From Clostridium sp. Cult3 (GTDB lineage: Bacteria; Bacillota; Clostridia; Tissierellales; Tepidimicrobiaceae), in contig NZ_PPXY01000057.1 of assembly GCF_021655115.1 (NCBI RefSeq), positions 1 to 39,022 of the forward strand: a DNA stretch of 39,022 bases, in the 5' to 3' direction. How positions within the stretch are numbered: position 1 is the stretch's first letter; the number at the start of each line of letters is the position of its first letter. Below the pieces are notes generated by a model that saw nothing but the letters and a program-made list of their open reading frames with translations, was not told the origin of the DNA and made no database searches. The position numbers and the translations under genes were made by a program. Shown here piece after piece: positions 13,650 to 21,064 of the stretch.

Positions 13650-13819
13650 CAATCGAGTATTGTGCTAGGGCTATAATTCAACACCTAAACGGAGATATTA
13701 AATTATTTCAGAGTTATAGAGATAAAGCTATAGAGCTATATGAAAAAGAGAATTCAGTTCCTATAGAAGAACTAATACCAGCAAAGATAAGAGAAAAATT
13801 ATATGAGATGGTGAGCTAG
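13643..13819 (+). CDS. Hypothetical helical phage protein (58 residues)
   Basis: ATG 13643 follows GGAGGGAGATAA. The product is mainly helical (HLNGDIKLFQSYRDKAIELY, PIEELIPAKIREKLYEMV) with no membrane segment or Cys motif. It is part of the tightly packed run of small genes after RusA. Function unknown. Confidence 0.65.
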   Translation: MLAIEYCARAIIQHLNGDIKLFQSYRDKAIELYEKENSVPIEELIPAKIREKLYEMVS

Positions 13820-13830
13820 GAGGGGCAGCT

Positions 13831-14022
13831 ATGGAGATAAATAAACAATACAGTAAATCAAAAAAACAAAGCCTTAAAAATGAAATGATATGCTACATAG
13901 ACGAAATAATAGATACAGCTGAAAAGATGAATAGCTTAGATTTCTTCAATATAGAAATAAAGAATCATGGTGGACAATTAAATGTTGAGTATAAGCTGAA
14001 GAACAGGAAAAAGGTGTATTAA
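13831..14022 (+). CDS. Hypothetical phage protein (63 residues)
   Basis: A basic, helical then beta-like protein (QYSKSKKQSLKNEMICYIDE, GGQLNVEYKLKNRKKVY) with a strong AGGAGGGG site before the ATG. No family recognised. Confidence 0.65.
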   Translation: MEINKQYSKSKKQSLKNEMICYIDEIIDTAEKMNSLDFFNIEIKNHGGQLNVEYKLKNRKKVY

Positions 14023-14065
14023 GACGCAGTTTGTTATTTATGTGAAATAAGAAAGGGGAATAAAA

Positions 14066-14251
14066 ATGAAATGTATAAACTGTATTCATTATAAAGAAAA
14101 TCCTGAATTTGATTATTACGATAATCCTACTTGGTATGCAGAATGCGAAAAAGAAAGAGAAGATATATTTGAAAGTGATTTAGAGGGAGTATATCAAGAC
14201 GCGTGGGGATATGGGGTAAACTGTAGTGATTATGTAAAGAAAGGGGATTAA
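14066..14251 (+). CDS. Small Cys-containing phage protein (61 residues)
   Basis: Begins MKCINCIHYKENPEF with a CxxC pair plus His, and has further Cys at AECEKE and VNCSDYV, a possible single zinc site. Acidic overall. Preceded by AAAGGGG. It resembles the small proteins C-x-x-C-x-x-Y often found in phage early regions, and it is followed by a related gene starting with a similar CxxC segment. Confidence 0.65.
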   Translation: MKCINCIHYKENPEFDYYDNPTWYAECEKEREDIFESDLEGVYQDAWGYGVNCSDYVKKGD

Positions 14252-14253
14252 GA

Positions 14254-14508
14254 ATGAAAGCTATTTGTGAAAATTGCAGGTATTTAGGGGCTATTATAGA
14301 CAGAGATGATTTAGTGTGTAGCAAAACTAAACATTTTGAAAGCAGAAACTTAAATGATACTTGTGACAATTATGTACAAGAAGTATGTGAAAGTTGCGGA
14401 AGTGATGATATAGATTTTCATAGATTGAGCCCAGAAGATAATCCATATGTAGTTAGAACAGAATATAGTTGCAATTCATGTAAAAGATTTTGGTATAAAG
14501 ATATTTGA
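14254..14508 (+). CDS. Zinc-ribbon-like phage protein (84 residues)
   Basis: Contains an N-terminal half resembling the preceding gene (CENCRYLG, C at VCSKTKHF, TCDNYV) fused to a second ribbon (CESCGSDDIDFHRL ... CNSCKRFWYK). Two metal sites are plausible. It starts 2 bases after the preceding stop with AAGGGGATT in front, and is the last gene before a terminator. Confidence 0.65.
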   Translation: MKAICENCRYLGAIIDRDDLVCSKTKHFESRNLNDTCDNYVQEVCESCGSDDIDFHRLSPEDNPYVVRTEYSCNSCKRFWYKDI

Positions 14509-14563
14509 TGAACATAACAAGTAAAACATACAATTAAATAAGTCCTACCATACCTAGATGGCG

Positions 14564-14606
14564 GACACTAGATTGACCTTAACAGGTTGATTTGGTGTCT
14601 TTTTTA
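14564..14606 (+). terminator. Terminator closing the small-gene block
   Basis: GACAC (14564-14568) pairs with GTGTC (14595-14599), with an inner ACCT/AGGT stem, followed by TTTTTT. It separates the small Cys-rich genes from the HNH gene. Confidence 0.75.
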
Positions 14607-14622
14607 TTGAGGAGGGGAAATT

Positions 14623-15267
14623 ATGCAATACTTCTCACAGATTACAGGGATCAGAGAAACAGAAAAAGGAACGGACCTAATGCTCCATATACCAGGAGAG
14701 CAGGTCCAGAAGAAGATAATTAAATACAGAAATGGGTCCAGGATAGATGCAGAAATAAAAATAAATGATGGAAGGACCATAACACCTGACCAGAGAAAGA
14801 AAATATTTGCAACCATAAGAGATATAGCAGAATATACAGGAGATCACCCAGAGGGATTAAGGGCATGGCTATTATATCAATACTGTGCAGAAACAGGGGA
14901 AATGCCATTCTCTTTAAGTAACTGTAGTATAAGCCAAGCAAGAGAATTTATAACTTTCATTATAGATTTTATATTGAAGGAAGACATTCCACTATCAGAT
15001 GCAGCTTTATCCAGGACTGACGATATAGATAGGTACCTTTGGGGATGTATTAAATATAAGAGATGTGCCATATGTGGTAAAAGCCCTAGCGACCTACATC
15101 ATTGGGATGCCATAGGAGCAGGAAGGGACAGGAGGACGATAGATGATAATAAATTAAGAAAGATACAACTATGTAGAGAACATCACACAGAAGCCCATAC
15201 GATAGGTAGGAACAGCTTTGAGAAGAAATATCATGTGTATGGGGTTATTTATAGGGAGGAAGAGTAA
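14623..15267 (+). CDS. Putative HNH nuclease (phage HNHc type)
   Basis: A 214-residue protein. The C-terminal third is an HNH-type zinc nuclease: C148-x-x-C151, the His pair H159-H160, Asn176, then C184 and H187-H188 with H192 in CREHHTEAH. The N-terminal part is a helical domain seen in the putative phage HNHc nuclease family. Proteins of this kind sit before late regulators in many Firmicute phages and are thought to nick or resolve DNA before packaging. Strong GAGGAGGGG site. Confidence 0.8.
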   Translation: MQYFSQITGIRETEKGTDLMLHIPGEQVQKKIIKYRNGSRIDAEIKINDGRTITPDQRKKIFATIRDIAEYTGDHPEGLRAWLLYQYCAETGEMPFSLSNCSISQAREFITFIIDFILKEDIPLSDAALSRTDDIDRYLWGCIKYKRCAICGKSPSDLHHWDAIGAGRDRRTIDDNKLRKIQLCREHHTEAHTIGRNSFEKKYHVYGVIYREEE

Positions 15268-15699
15268 ATGGATACTATAAAATCATATAAGGATCTATGT
15301 AGTGAAATTGAGATATGGAAGGAAAGATTAAAGACATACGAGATCCAGATAGAAGCTATTAGAAAATTAGCTAAGCTAGATGGGCCTAAAGATATTACTG
15401 GGATAGATTATACGCAGCCATACGTAGATGGTACAAACCAAATAGGGTTTGAGGAGGCACTAGAGATGCTACACAAAATAGAAAACCATATATACCTTCA
15501 TCAACAGGCCATAGCAAATATGGAGAAATCGAAAAAGAAAATAGAGGAAAACATAAAAAAACTAGAGGGATTAGACAAAAGGGTAGTGTATATGAGAGAC
15601 ATAGAAGGAATGACACTTGCAGATATAGCTGAAGAATTAGGATATTCATACCAATACATTAAAGAAGTATCAGCTAGAAATAAAACTACCTACCAATAA
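15268..15699 (+). CDS. Sigma-70 region 4-like late transcription regulator
   Basis: A 143-residue protein: a long coiled coil (about 5-105) followed by KRVVYMRDIEGMTLADIAEE and LGYSYQYIKEVS, a sigma-70 region-4 helix-turn-helix. It has the size and position of ArpU/RinA-type phage regulators that switch on packaging and virion genes. It abuts the HNH gene and ends about 80 bases before a terminator. Function inferred from domain and position. Confidence 0.75.
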   Translation: MDTIKSYKDLCSEIEIWKERLKTYEIQIEAIRKLAKLDGPKDITGIDYTQPYVDGTNQIGFEEALEMLHKIENHIYLHQQAIANMEKSKKKIEENIKKLEGLDKRVVYMRDIEGMTLADIAEELGYSYQYIKEVSARNKTTYQ

Positions 15700-15781
15700 C
15701 ATACTGACAAGCAATTATTGCCATGGTAATATGATAAATGAGGACAGTTGTATAAAGGATATATCAAAAATTGGTTGTTGG

Positions 15782-15811
15782 AATCCCACTTACCCCATAG
15801 GTGGGATTTTT
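15782..15811 (+). terminator. Terminator after the late regulator
   Basis: AATCCCAC (15782-15789) pairs with GTGGGATT (15801-15808), followed by TTT. First of two terminators within about 100 bases. Confidence 0.75.
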
Positions 15812-15813
15812 AC

Positions 15814-15843
15814 TTGACAAAATTAAATATTACTTGATATATA
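15814..15843 (+). promoter_or_regulatory. Candidate promoter between two terminators
   Basis: TTGACA (15814-15819) and TATATA (15838-15843) with an 18-base spacer. Transcription would begin inside or just before the next hairpin. Confidence 0.5.
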
Positions 15844-15888
15844 GAAAGGTTTGCTTTTATCCCCCTTTGGCAGGCCTTTCTTTTTTTA
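15843..15888 (+). terminator. Second terminator (strong hairpin)
   Basis: AGAAAGGTTTGC (15843-15854) pairs along its full length with GCAGGCCTTTCT (15870-15881) with two G-U pairs, followed by seven T. Confidence 0.85.
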
Positions 15889-15929
15889 TACTCGTTATTA
15901 TTAAAAATTACTCGTTAAAGGTGATAAAT

Positions 15930-16091
15930 ATGATAAAAGTTAAATGTAAATATTGTGATTACAAATTAGAAAAGCATAGATGGGAACATATTGTTTATAC
16001 AATTAGAAAAGAGGGCGGCCATGTAGGCAAGAATATTTGTCCTGGATGTAAAAAAGAAGGATTAAGGCTGGACTGGGGGAAAGAGGAATGA
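15930..16091 (+). CDS. Small zinc-ribbon protein (53 residues)
   Basis: ATG 15930 follows AAAGGTGATAA. It encodes MIKVKCKYCDYKLEKH ... NICPGCKKEGLRLDW, two CxxC pairs about 30 residues apart, a simple zinc ribbon. An upstream in-frame GTG would add a hydrophobic stretch that crosses the terminator and lacks a ribosome binding site, so it is rejected. Confidence 0.7.
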   Translation: MIKVKCKYCDYKLEKHRWEHIVYTIRKEGGHVGKNICPGCKKEGLRLDWGKEE

Positions 16092-16261
16092 CTATAGGAG
16101 AATATTTGAGAAAAAATGATATAGATACATATAGAAAATTGAAGGCTATAGGTAGAAGGCAGCAGAAGAAAATTAAACTTGGAGATAGGCCTGAGAAATT
16201 GATGCAGCGTGATTCATATAAAAGGCAAGGAAGAAGGGTAAGACAAGTGAAGTGGGGATAA
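16088..16261 (+). CDS. Small basic phage protein (57 residues)
   Basis: Starts in an ATGA overlap with the preceding gene. Strongly basic (RRQQKKIKLGDRPEK, YKRQGRRVRQVKWG), which suggests nucleic acid binding. No family recognised. It is the last small gene before the NACHT cargo gene. Confidence 0.65.
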   Translation: MTIGEYLRKNDIDTYRKLKAIGRRQQKKIKLGDRPEKLMQRDSYKRQGRRVRQVKWG

Positions 16262-16278
16262 TGTCGAAACATGCGACA
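16262..16278. promoter_or_regulatory. TGTCGAA motif (Spo0A-box-like) with an inverted partner
   Basis: TGTCGAA (16262-16268) equals the core of the Spo0A box, and TGCGACA (16272-16278) is a near copy in inverted orientation. It lies 62 bases before the NACHT gene start. One 7-mer can occur by chance, so Spo0A control is only a possibility. Confidence 0.25.
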
Positions 16279-16339
16279 AATTTATAGAGGATTTTCTCCT
16301 TTCTTGTAGAAGTAGATAGGAGAGGGAGGGGGAAAAGCT

Positions 16340-18226
16340 GTGTTAGAAGAAAATAATATTAATACAATATCAAAAGATGTGATTGTAGAATTAGCTAAGG
16401 AATTATCAATGAGCATCTATAATAAAGTTAAAGAATATTGTAAGGATATTAAATATAAGGAACAAGTAGATTTTAGAGATGCTTATGAAACTTATTTGAA
16501 AGCTTCTCTGATAAGTTATAGTAAGGTTAAAACTTTAATATATAGACACGAACCGAAAAATTTATATAGTTTCTATGAATGCGTAGGGGTAAAATGTGGA
16601 GAAAAAGAAATTGATACAAAAAATATACATAATATCCTTGATATAGGGAATAAGTTAATAATAACAGGAACAGGTGGTATTGGTAAAACAACTATGTTAA
16701 AACATTTCTTCATAAATACAATAAAAGAAACTCGTTTGATTCCAATATTAGTTGAATTGCGCAAACTTAATGATGAGGACTTAAAGGAGATTAGTATTCT
16801 AAATACAATATATGATAGTTTACAAAACTTTGGTTTTAAGTTAGAACAAAAGTATTTTGAGTATAGCATGGAAGTGGGGTGTTATTTAATTTTGTTTGAT
16901 GGATATGATGAATTGAAACAAGAATATACCGAAAAGATAACAAAGGAAATCTCTGATTTATCATGTAAGTTTCCACAGAACTACTACTTATTATCATCTA
17001 GACCTTCTGAAGAATTTGTAGGATGGAATGATTTCATTGAAATGAATGCTCTACCTTTAAATAAAGAACAAGCGTTGTCATTAATAAAAAAACTAGAGTT
17101 TGATGAAAAAATAAAAAATGTATTTTATAAAGAATTAGAGAATAAACTGTTTGATAAATATAAATCATTTGCTTCTAATCCGCTATTATTAACTATAATG
17201 CTTTTGACATTTGACAATAGAGCATCTATTCCTGATAAGTTAAATGATTTTTATGAACAAGCTTTTGCTACCTTATATAATATACATGATGCAAGTAAAG
17301 GGGCATATAAAAGAGATATAAGATGTGGACTTGGATATGAAGATTTTAAATTAGTATTTTCTTATGTATGTTTTAAATCATACTTTAATGATGAATATTC
17401 ATTTACAGAAAAATCAATAAGAGAATATATTGAAGATGCTAAAAATAAATTTAAACCAGACATAATATTTAATGTAGATGATTTTAAGGAGGATTTAATA
17501 CAGTCTGTATGTATGTTGGTTAAAGAAGGTTTAAATTATAGGTTTTCGCATCGCTCATTTCAAGAATATTTTGCAGCTTTTTATACAACCAAACTTTCAG
17601 ATAAGGAGCAAGAAATGCTAATTGTTAGATGGCTCAAACAATTATCTTTTTTTGATGACTATAGCTACTTATACATGCTTTATAATTTGCAAAAAGATAG
17701 ATTTAATCGCAATATAATTTATCCTATATTGTTAGAAATACAAGAAAAAACACAATATAATCATAACTCTGTTTATAAAGAAGTATACGGGAGTGTACGT
17801 CTAAGAACGAGAAAAAATAGACATTATGGACATAATAGTGAACGTGAAACTGAATGCAATAATCAAGAACATGAAATATATAATAGCATATCTTTTGAGA
17901 TAAAAAATCTATTTTTGCATAGAATTATAGATTTTATTTGCAACACTGGTGGATTTAAAAATGAATATACTAATAATAATAAAGCTATAAATATACTTTC
18001 TAATGAAACTGAAGGTGAGAAAATGTATGGTAGAAGAAAAGAAGACATAGAAAAAACAATTAGTTTTGAAGAGATTGAAGAAAAGGGTTTGATTAATCAG
18101 GTTATTGAATGTGCACCATATATTAGCAAAAGAATTGATTTTTGTAAGGAAACTTTTAGGAAACTAGATAACAATATGGCTACAAAACTAGATGGTAGTT
18201 TTAAGGATATTTTAAATCAATTATAA
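16340..18226 (+). CDS. NACHT family NTPase (STAND), putative antiphage defence protein
   Basis: A 628-residue STAND ATPase. Residues 1-95 are a helical N-terminal region of unknown type. The NACHT module follows: Walker A GTGGIGKTT (110-118), Walker B LILFDGYDE (to E191), sensor LLSSRP (217-222), the conserved NPLLLTIM (280-287), and FSHRSFQEYFAAFY (402-415), the winged-helix motif typical of NACHT proteins. Residues about 450-628 are a C-terminal region without obvious repeats. Bacterial NACHT proteins can protect against phage infection. It starts at GTG behind GGGAGGGGG, lies between early and packaging genes, and is closed by its own terminator, so it looks like cargo. The defence role is inferred from the family; no separate effector domain is recognisable. 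Confidence 0.85.
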   Translation: MLEENNINTISKDVIVELAKELSMSIYNKVKEYCKDIKYKEQVDFRDAYETYLKASLISYSKVKTLIYRHEPKNLYSFYECVGVKCGEKEIDTKNIHNILDIGNKLIITGTGGIGKTTMLKHFFINTIKETRLIPILVELRKLNDEDLKEISILNTIYDSLQNFGFKLEQKYFEYSMEVGCYLILFDGYDELKQEYTEKITKEISDLSCKFPQNYYLLSSRPSEEFVGWNDFIEMNALPLNKEQALSLIKKLEFDEKIKNVFYKELENKLFDKYKSFASNPLLLTIMLLTFDNRASIPDKLNDFYEQAFATLYNIHDASKGAYKRDIRCGLGYEDFKLVFSYVCFKSYFNDEYSFTEKSIREYIEDAKNKFKPDIIFNVDDFKEDLIQSVCMLVKEGLNYRFSHRSFQEYFAAFYTTKLSDKEQEMLIVRWLKQLSFFDDYSYLYMLYNLQKDRFNRNIIYPILLEIQEKTQYNHNSVYKEVYGSVRLRTRKNRHYGHNSERETECNNQEHEIYNSISFEIKNLFLHRIIDFICNTGGFKNEYTNNNKAINILSNETEGEKMYGRRKEDIEKTISFEEIEEKGLINQVIECAPYISKRIDFCKETFRKLDNNMATKLDGSFKDILNQL

Positions 18227-18259
18227 CATCCAATAAAAGAGCCATATGATATGATACTT

Positions 18260-18319
18260 CCAAAGTAGAAAGTCTAATTAATTAAAAATTAGATTATCTA
18301 CTTGGAGGTATTTTTTTTA
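18260..18319 (+). terminator. Bipartite terminator between NACHT and terminase genes
   Basis: Outer stem CCAAAGTAGA (18260-18269) with TCTACTTGG (18297-18305), inner stem TCTAATT (18273-18279) with AATTAGA (18287-18293), then a run of eight T (18311-18318). It would isolate the NACHT transcript, although late transcription must pass it or start after it. Confidence 0.75.
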
Positions 18320-18343
18320 TGCAAAACTAAGGTAGGTGGTGAT

Positions 18344-18799
18344 ATGGAGAATAAGAGAAAATTAACTGAAAAGCAGAAAAGATTTATAGATTACTATGTT
18401 GAATTAGGGAATGCAACAGAAGCAGCTAAAAGAGCAGGGTATAGTGAAAGAAGTGCTAAACAAATAGGAAATGAAAACCTTACTAAACTTGACTTTTTTA
18501 TAAAGGAAAGGCTTAAGGAGCTAGAAGATAAAAGAATAGCAAAAGCGGACGAAGTTTTAAAACATCTTACTGCTGCTATGAGAGGAGAAATAGATGAGGA
18601 AGTGGTAGTTACTGAAAATATAGGAGATTTTATGAGTGAAGCCAGAGTGGTCAAGAAACAAATATCAGCAAGAGAGAGAATAAGAGCTGCTGAATTACTT
18701 GGAAGAAGATACGCATTATTCACTGATAAGGTAGATATGGATATAGATGCAGGAACAGAAAAACTAGACTCAATCTTAAAGCAGTTAAAGGAAGATTGA
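18344..18799 (+). CDS. terS: Terminase small subunit
   Basis: A 151-residue protein with the terminase_2 N-terminal helix-turn-helix (LTEKQKRFIDYYVELGNATE, then AAKRAGYSERSAKQIG) and a helical oligomerisation region. It recognises the phage packaging site and feeds the large subunit, whose gene follows 4 bases later. I chose the ATG at 18344 behind AGGTGGTGAT; a TTG at 18302 would start inside the upstream hairpin. Confidence 0.92.
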   Translation: MENKRKLTEKQKRFIDYYVELGNATEAAKRAGYSERSAKQIGNENLTKLDFFIKERLKELEDKRIAKADEVLKHLTAAMRGEIDEEVVVTENIGDFMSEARVVKKQISARERIRAAELLGRRYALFTDKVDMDIDAGTEKLDSILKQLKED

Positions 18800-18803
18800 T
18801 ATC

Positions 18804-20180
18804 ATGACAGAGCAATTTTTACTATCAGATAAATACAAAGCATTCCTCAAACACGATGCACCAGTAGAATTCCTTGAAGGGACCACGTTCGCTGGAAAAA
18901 CCACTGTAGGAATAGTAAAATTTATGCTAAAAGTAGCAGATAGTCCTAAAAAATTGCATGTATTATCAGGGCTAGATTTAGGAACTATAGAGAAAAATAT
19001 AATAAATAAGGAACTGGGCATAATTGATATATTTGGGAACTTGGTAGAGTATAATGCATCAGGTAAAGGACAACACTCACTACCGCATATAACCTATCAA
19101 ACTTCCCAGGGGACAAAGATAATTTATGTTTTAGGATATGACAATAAGACCAGATGGAAGAAGGCCCTAGGTGGCCAATATGGATGTGTATACATTGACG
19201 AAATAAACATAGCAGATATGGATTATGTAAGGGAAATATCCATGAGGTGTGATTATCTTCTTGGAACTCTTAATCCAGATGACCCTAGCTTACCGATATA
19301 CAAAGAATATATAAACTGTAGCAGACCACTGCCTGAATATAAAAATGATGCTCCAACAGAATTAAATAACATGCTAGATGAAGAACCAAAGCCTGGATGG
19401 GTACATTGGTTCTTTTCTTTTGACCATAACCTAGGGTTAACAGAAGAAAAGAAGCAGCAGATCATAACAAATGTACCTAGAGGTACCAAGCTATATAAAA
19501 ATAAGATACAAGGATTAAGAGGTAGAGCTACAGGATTAATATTTCCTAATTTTAGTAGAAAGAATAACGTAAGATCCATAGATTGGCTTAAAAAGAGAAT
19601 GGCAGATAGAAAGGACTTGCTTAAGTTTGAAATATTCTCATGCGGTGTAGATACAGCATATTCCCAAGAGAGTCCTGATACTATTTCTTTTATATATCAA
19701 GGCATAACTAATAAAGGCCAATTAATTATCCTGGATGAAGAAGTGTATAACAATGCTAATTTAGAGATACCATTGGCACCTTCTGATATTCCTCCAAGGC
19801 TAATAGCTTTTTTAGAAAGAAATAGAAAGAAATGGGGCTTTGCTAGAGATGTATTCATAGATAATGCAGACCAAGCTACTATAACAGAGCTTAAGAAATA
19901 CAAAAGGCAACATGGATGTGCTTATAATTTCCTAAATGCTTATAAGAAAGTTGAAGTAATAGATAGAATTCACTTCATGTTAGGGTGGATTAATGTTAGT
20001 GAGACTAAGCCACAGGCTGATTATATAGTACTAGACCATTGTGTTAATCATATAGGAGAAATGGAGTCATACTCATGGAAAGAGGATAAGTACGAGCCAG
20101 AGGATAGGAATGACCATACAATTAATGCTAGTCAATATGGATGGATACCATTTAGAAATAAAATAGGAATAGGTGATTAG
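18804..20180 (+). CDS. terL: Terminase large subunit
   Basis: A 458-residue packaging motor of the PBSX-like type. N-terminal ATPase: Walker A variant GTTFAGKTT (26-34), Walker B GCVYIDE (D132, E133). C-terminal RNase H-like nuclease: D283 in FSCGVDTAYS, D353 in VFIDNAD and D437 in RNDHTINA, the three acidic residues expected. It cuts concatemeric DNA and pumps it into the prohead. Follows TerS closely. Confidence 0.95.
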   Translation: MTEQFLLSDKYKAFLKHDAPVEFLEGTTFAGKTTVGIVKFMLKVADSPKKLHVLSGLDLGTIEKNIINKELGIIDIFGNLVEYNASGKGQHSLPHITYQTSQGTKIIYVLGYDNKTRWKKALGGQYGCVYIDEINIADMDYVREISMRCDYLLGTLNPDDPSLPIYKEYINCSRPLPEYKNDAPTELNNMLDEEPKPGWVHWFFSFDHNLGLTEEKKQQIITNVPRGTKLYKNKIQGLRGRATGLIFPNFSRKNNVRSIDWLKKRMADRKDLLKFEIFSCGVDTAYSQESPDTISFIYQGITNKGQLIILDEEVYNNANLEIPLAPSDIPPRLIAFLERNRKKWGFARDVFIDNADQATITELKKYKRQHGCAYNFLNAYKKVEVIDRIHFMLGWINVSETKPQADYIVLDHCVNHIGEMESYSWKEDKYEPEDRNDHTINASQYGWIPFRNKIGIGD

Positions 20181-20393
20181 ATGTATGCTATAAGAGATAA
20201 AAGGACCAAGAAGTGGTTATGTGGGACTGACTACAGTGAATATCCATATAGACAAAGAATATCACATAATAGGGCATTGACCTTTGAGGATAAGGAAGAT
20301 GCAGAATGGGAATTCAAAAGGAGAGAATGTAGCAAGGATTTTGAAGTTGTAGAAGTAGAATTAAATGTTATGGGGGGTAATAATTATGAGTAA
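20181..20393 (+). CDS. Hypothetical phage protein (70 residues)
   Basis: A charged protein starting directly at the terminase stop (MYAIRDKRTKKWLCGTDYSE), of the kind often annotated as a short phage protein with an initial beta hairpin. It overlaps the next gene by 8 bases. No function assigned. Confidence 0.65.
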   Translation: MYAIRDKRTKKWLCGTDYSEYPYRQRISHNRALTFEDKEDAEWEFKRRECSKDFEVVEVELNVMGGNNYE

Positions 20394-20580
20394 AAAATTT
20401 GAACTTATAGATACTAGAGATAAATTTTCGTTAAAAATAGACGGTAATGAAATACCCTTTATTACTGAGTATACCATTACCGCTAAAGCAGAAAGTAGTA
20501 TAGTTGAGTTAGGTTTAAAACTTGCAATACCTAATGAAAAAGACATTATTATTGAGTCTGAAAAAGCAAAAGTATTATAA
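20386..20580 (+). CDS. Hypothetical phage protein (64 residues)
   Basis: ATG 20386 lies 8 bases after GGGGGG; an earlier ATG at 20365 has no site. A beta-rich protein (KFELIDTRDKFSLKIDGNEI, ITEYTITAKAESSIVELGLK). Its stop codon overlaps by 6 bases with the end of the convergent DUF2513 gene. Unrecognised. Confidence 0.65.
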   Translation: MSKKFELIDTRDKFSLKIDGNEIPFITEYTITAKAESSIVELGLKLAIPNEKDIIIESEKAKVL

Positions 20581-20958
20581 TCCCATTTGCGTTTTTATTA
20601 AGTTAGAGATTACTTGTGCAGCTACACTACTGATGATGCCAATAGATACTGATGAAAACTTAGATAGAATACCTTTAGTATGTTCCCAAACTTTATTATC
20701 ACGTATATTATCTAGGAATTGATGACCATTCCAGGTGATTGAATTAATCCTAATCACGGGAATTCCAGGGTTGTCTATATATTCTTTTCGAGTGGCATTA
20801 ATAAAACCTGCTTCAAGCAATTTATCAGCTGCATAAAGTATTTCATGTTGTGAATAATTGCCGATTTGGACTTCATTAACTTTGATGTAATAACCATATT
20901 TAAGGTTTTCTTCAATGTAAAGTAACAAATCTCTAACGCAATCGTGATTAAGTTTCAT
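20575..20958 (-). CDS. DUF2513 domain protein, leftward cargo gene
   Basis: A 127-residue protein matching DUF2513: MKLNHDCVRDLLLYIEENLK at the N-terminus, YSQHEILYAADKLLEAGFIN, then IRINSITWNGHQFLDNIRD, which together resemble a winged helix, and a hydrophobic C-terminal segment (SSVSIGIISSVAAQVISNLI) that could be a membrane helix. It is the only leftward gene in the late region, between terminase and portal, with its own promoter (21007-21035). DUF2513 function is unknown; such isolated opposite-strand genes are usually expressed in the lysogen. Confidence 0.85.
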   Translation of the reverse strand: MKLNHDCVRDLLLYIEENLKYGYYIKVNEVQIGNYSQHEILYAADKLLEAGFINATRKEYIDNPGIPVIRINSITWNGHQFLDNIRDNKVWEHTKGILSKFSSVSIGIISSVAAQVISNLIKTQMGL

Positions 20959-21006
20959 TTATATTCTCCTTTCTTTAATACTTGGCTTGGCAGAGCCTGT
21001 AATTAA

Positions 21007-21035
21007 ATTATAGGAGAACACAGAAATAATTTCCA
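21007..21035 (-). promoter_or_regulatory. Promoter of the DUF2513 gene
   Basis: On the minus strand TGGAAA (21035-21030), 17 bases, then consensus TATAAT (21012-21007). A small GGCT/AGCC hairpin lies between it and the start codon. Confidence 0.6.
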
Positions 21036-21064
21036 GTAACTAGTATTGAATAGGAGGTTAAATT

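Noticed and set aside
15801-15929. N-terminal extension of the zinc-ribbon gene at 15930
   Set aside because: It would be translated through a strong terminator hairpin and its GTG has no ribosome binding site.
18302-18343. TTG start for the small terminase
   Set aside because: Lies inside the upstream hairpin; ATG 18344 has a proper site and matches family length.
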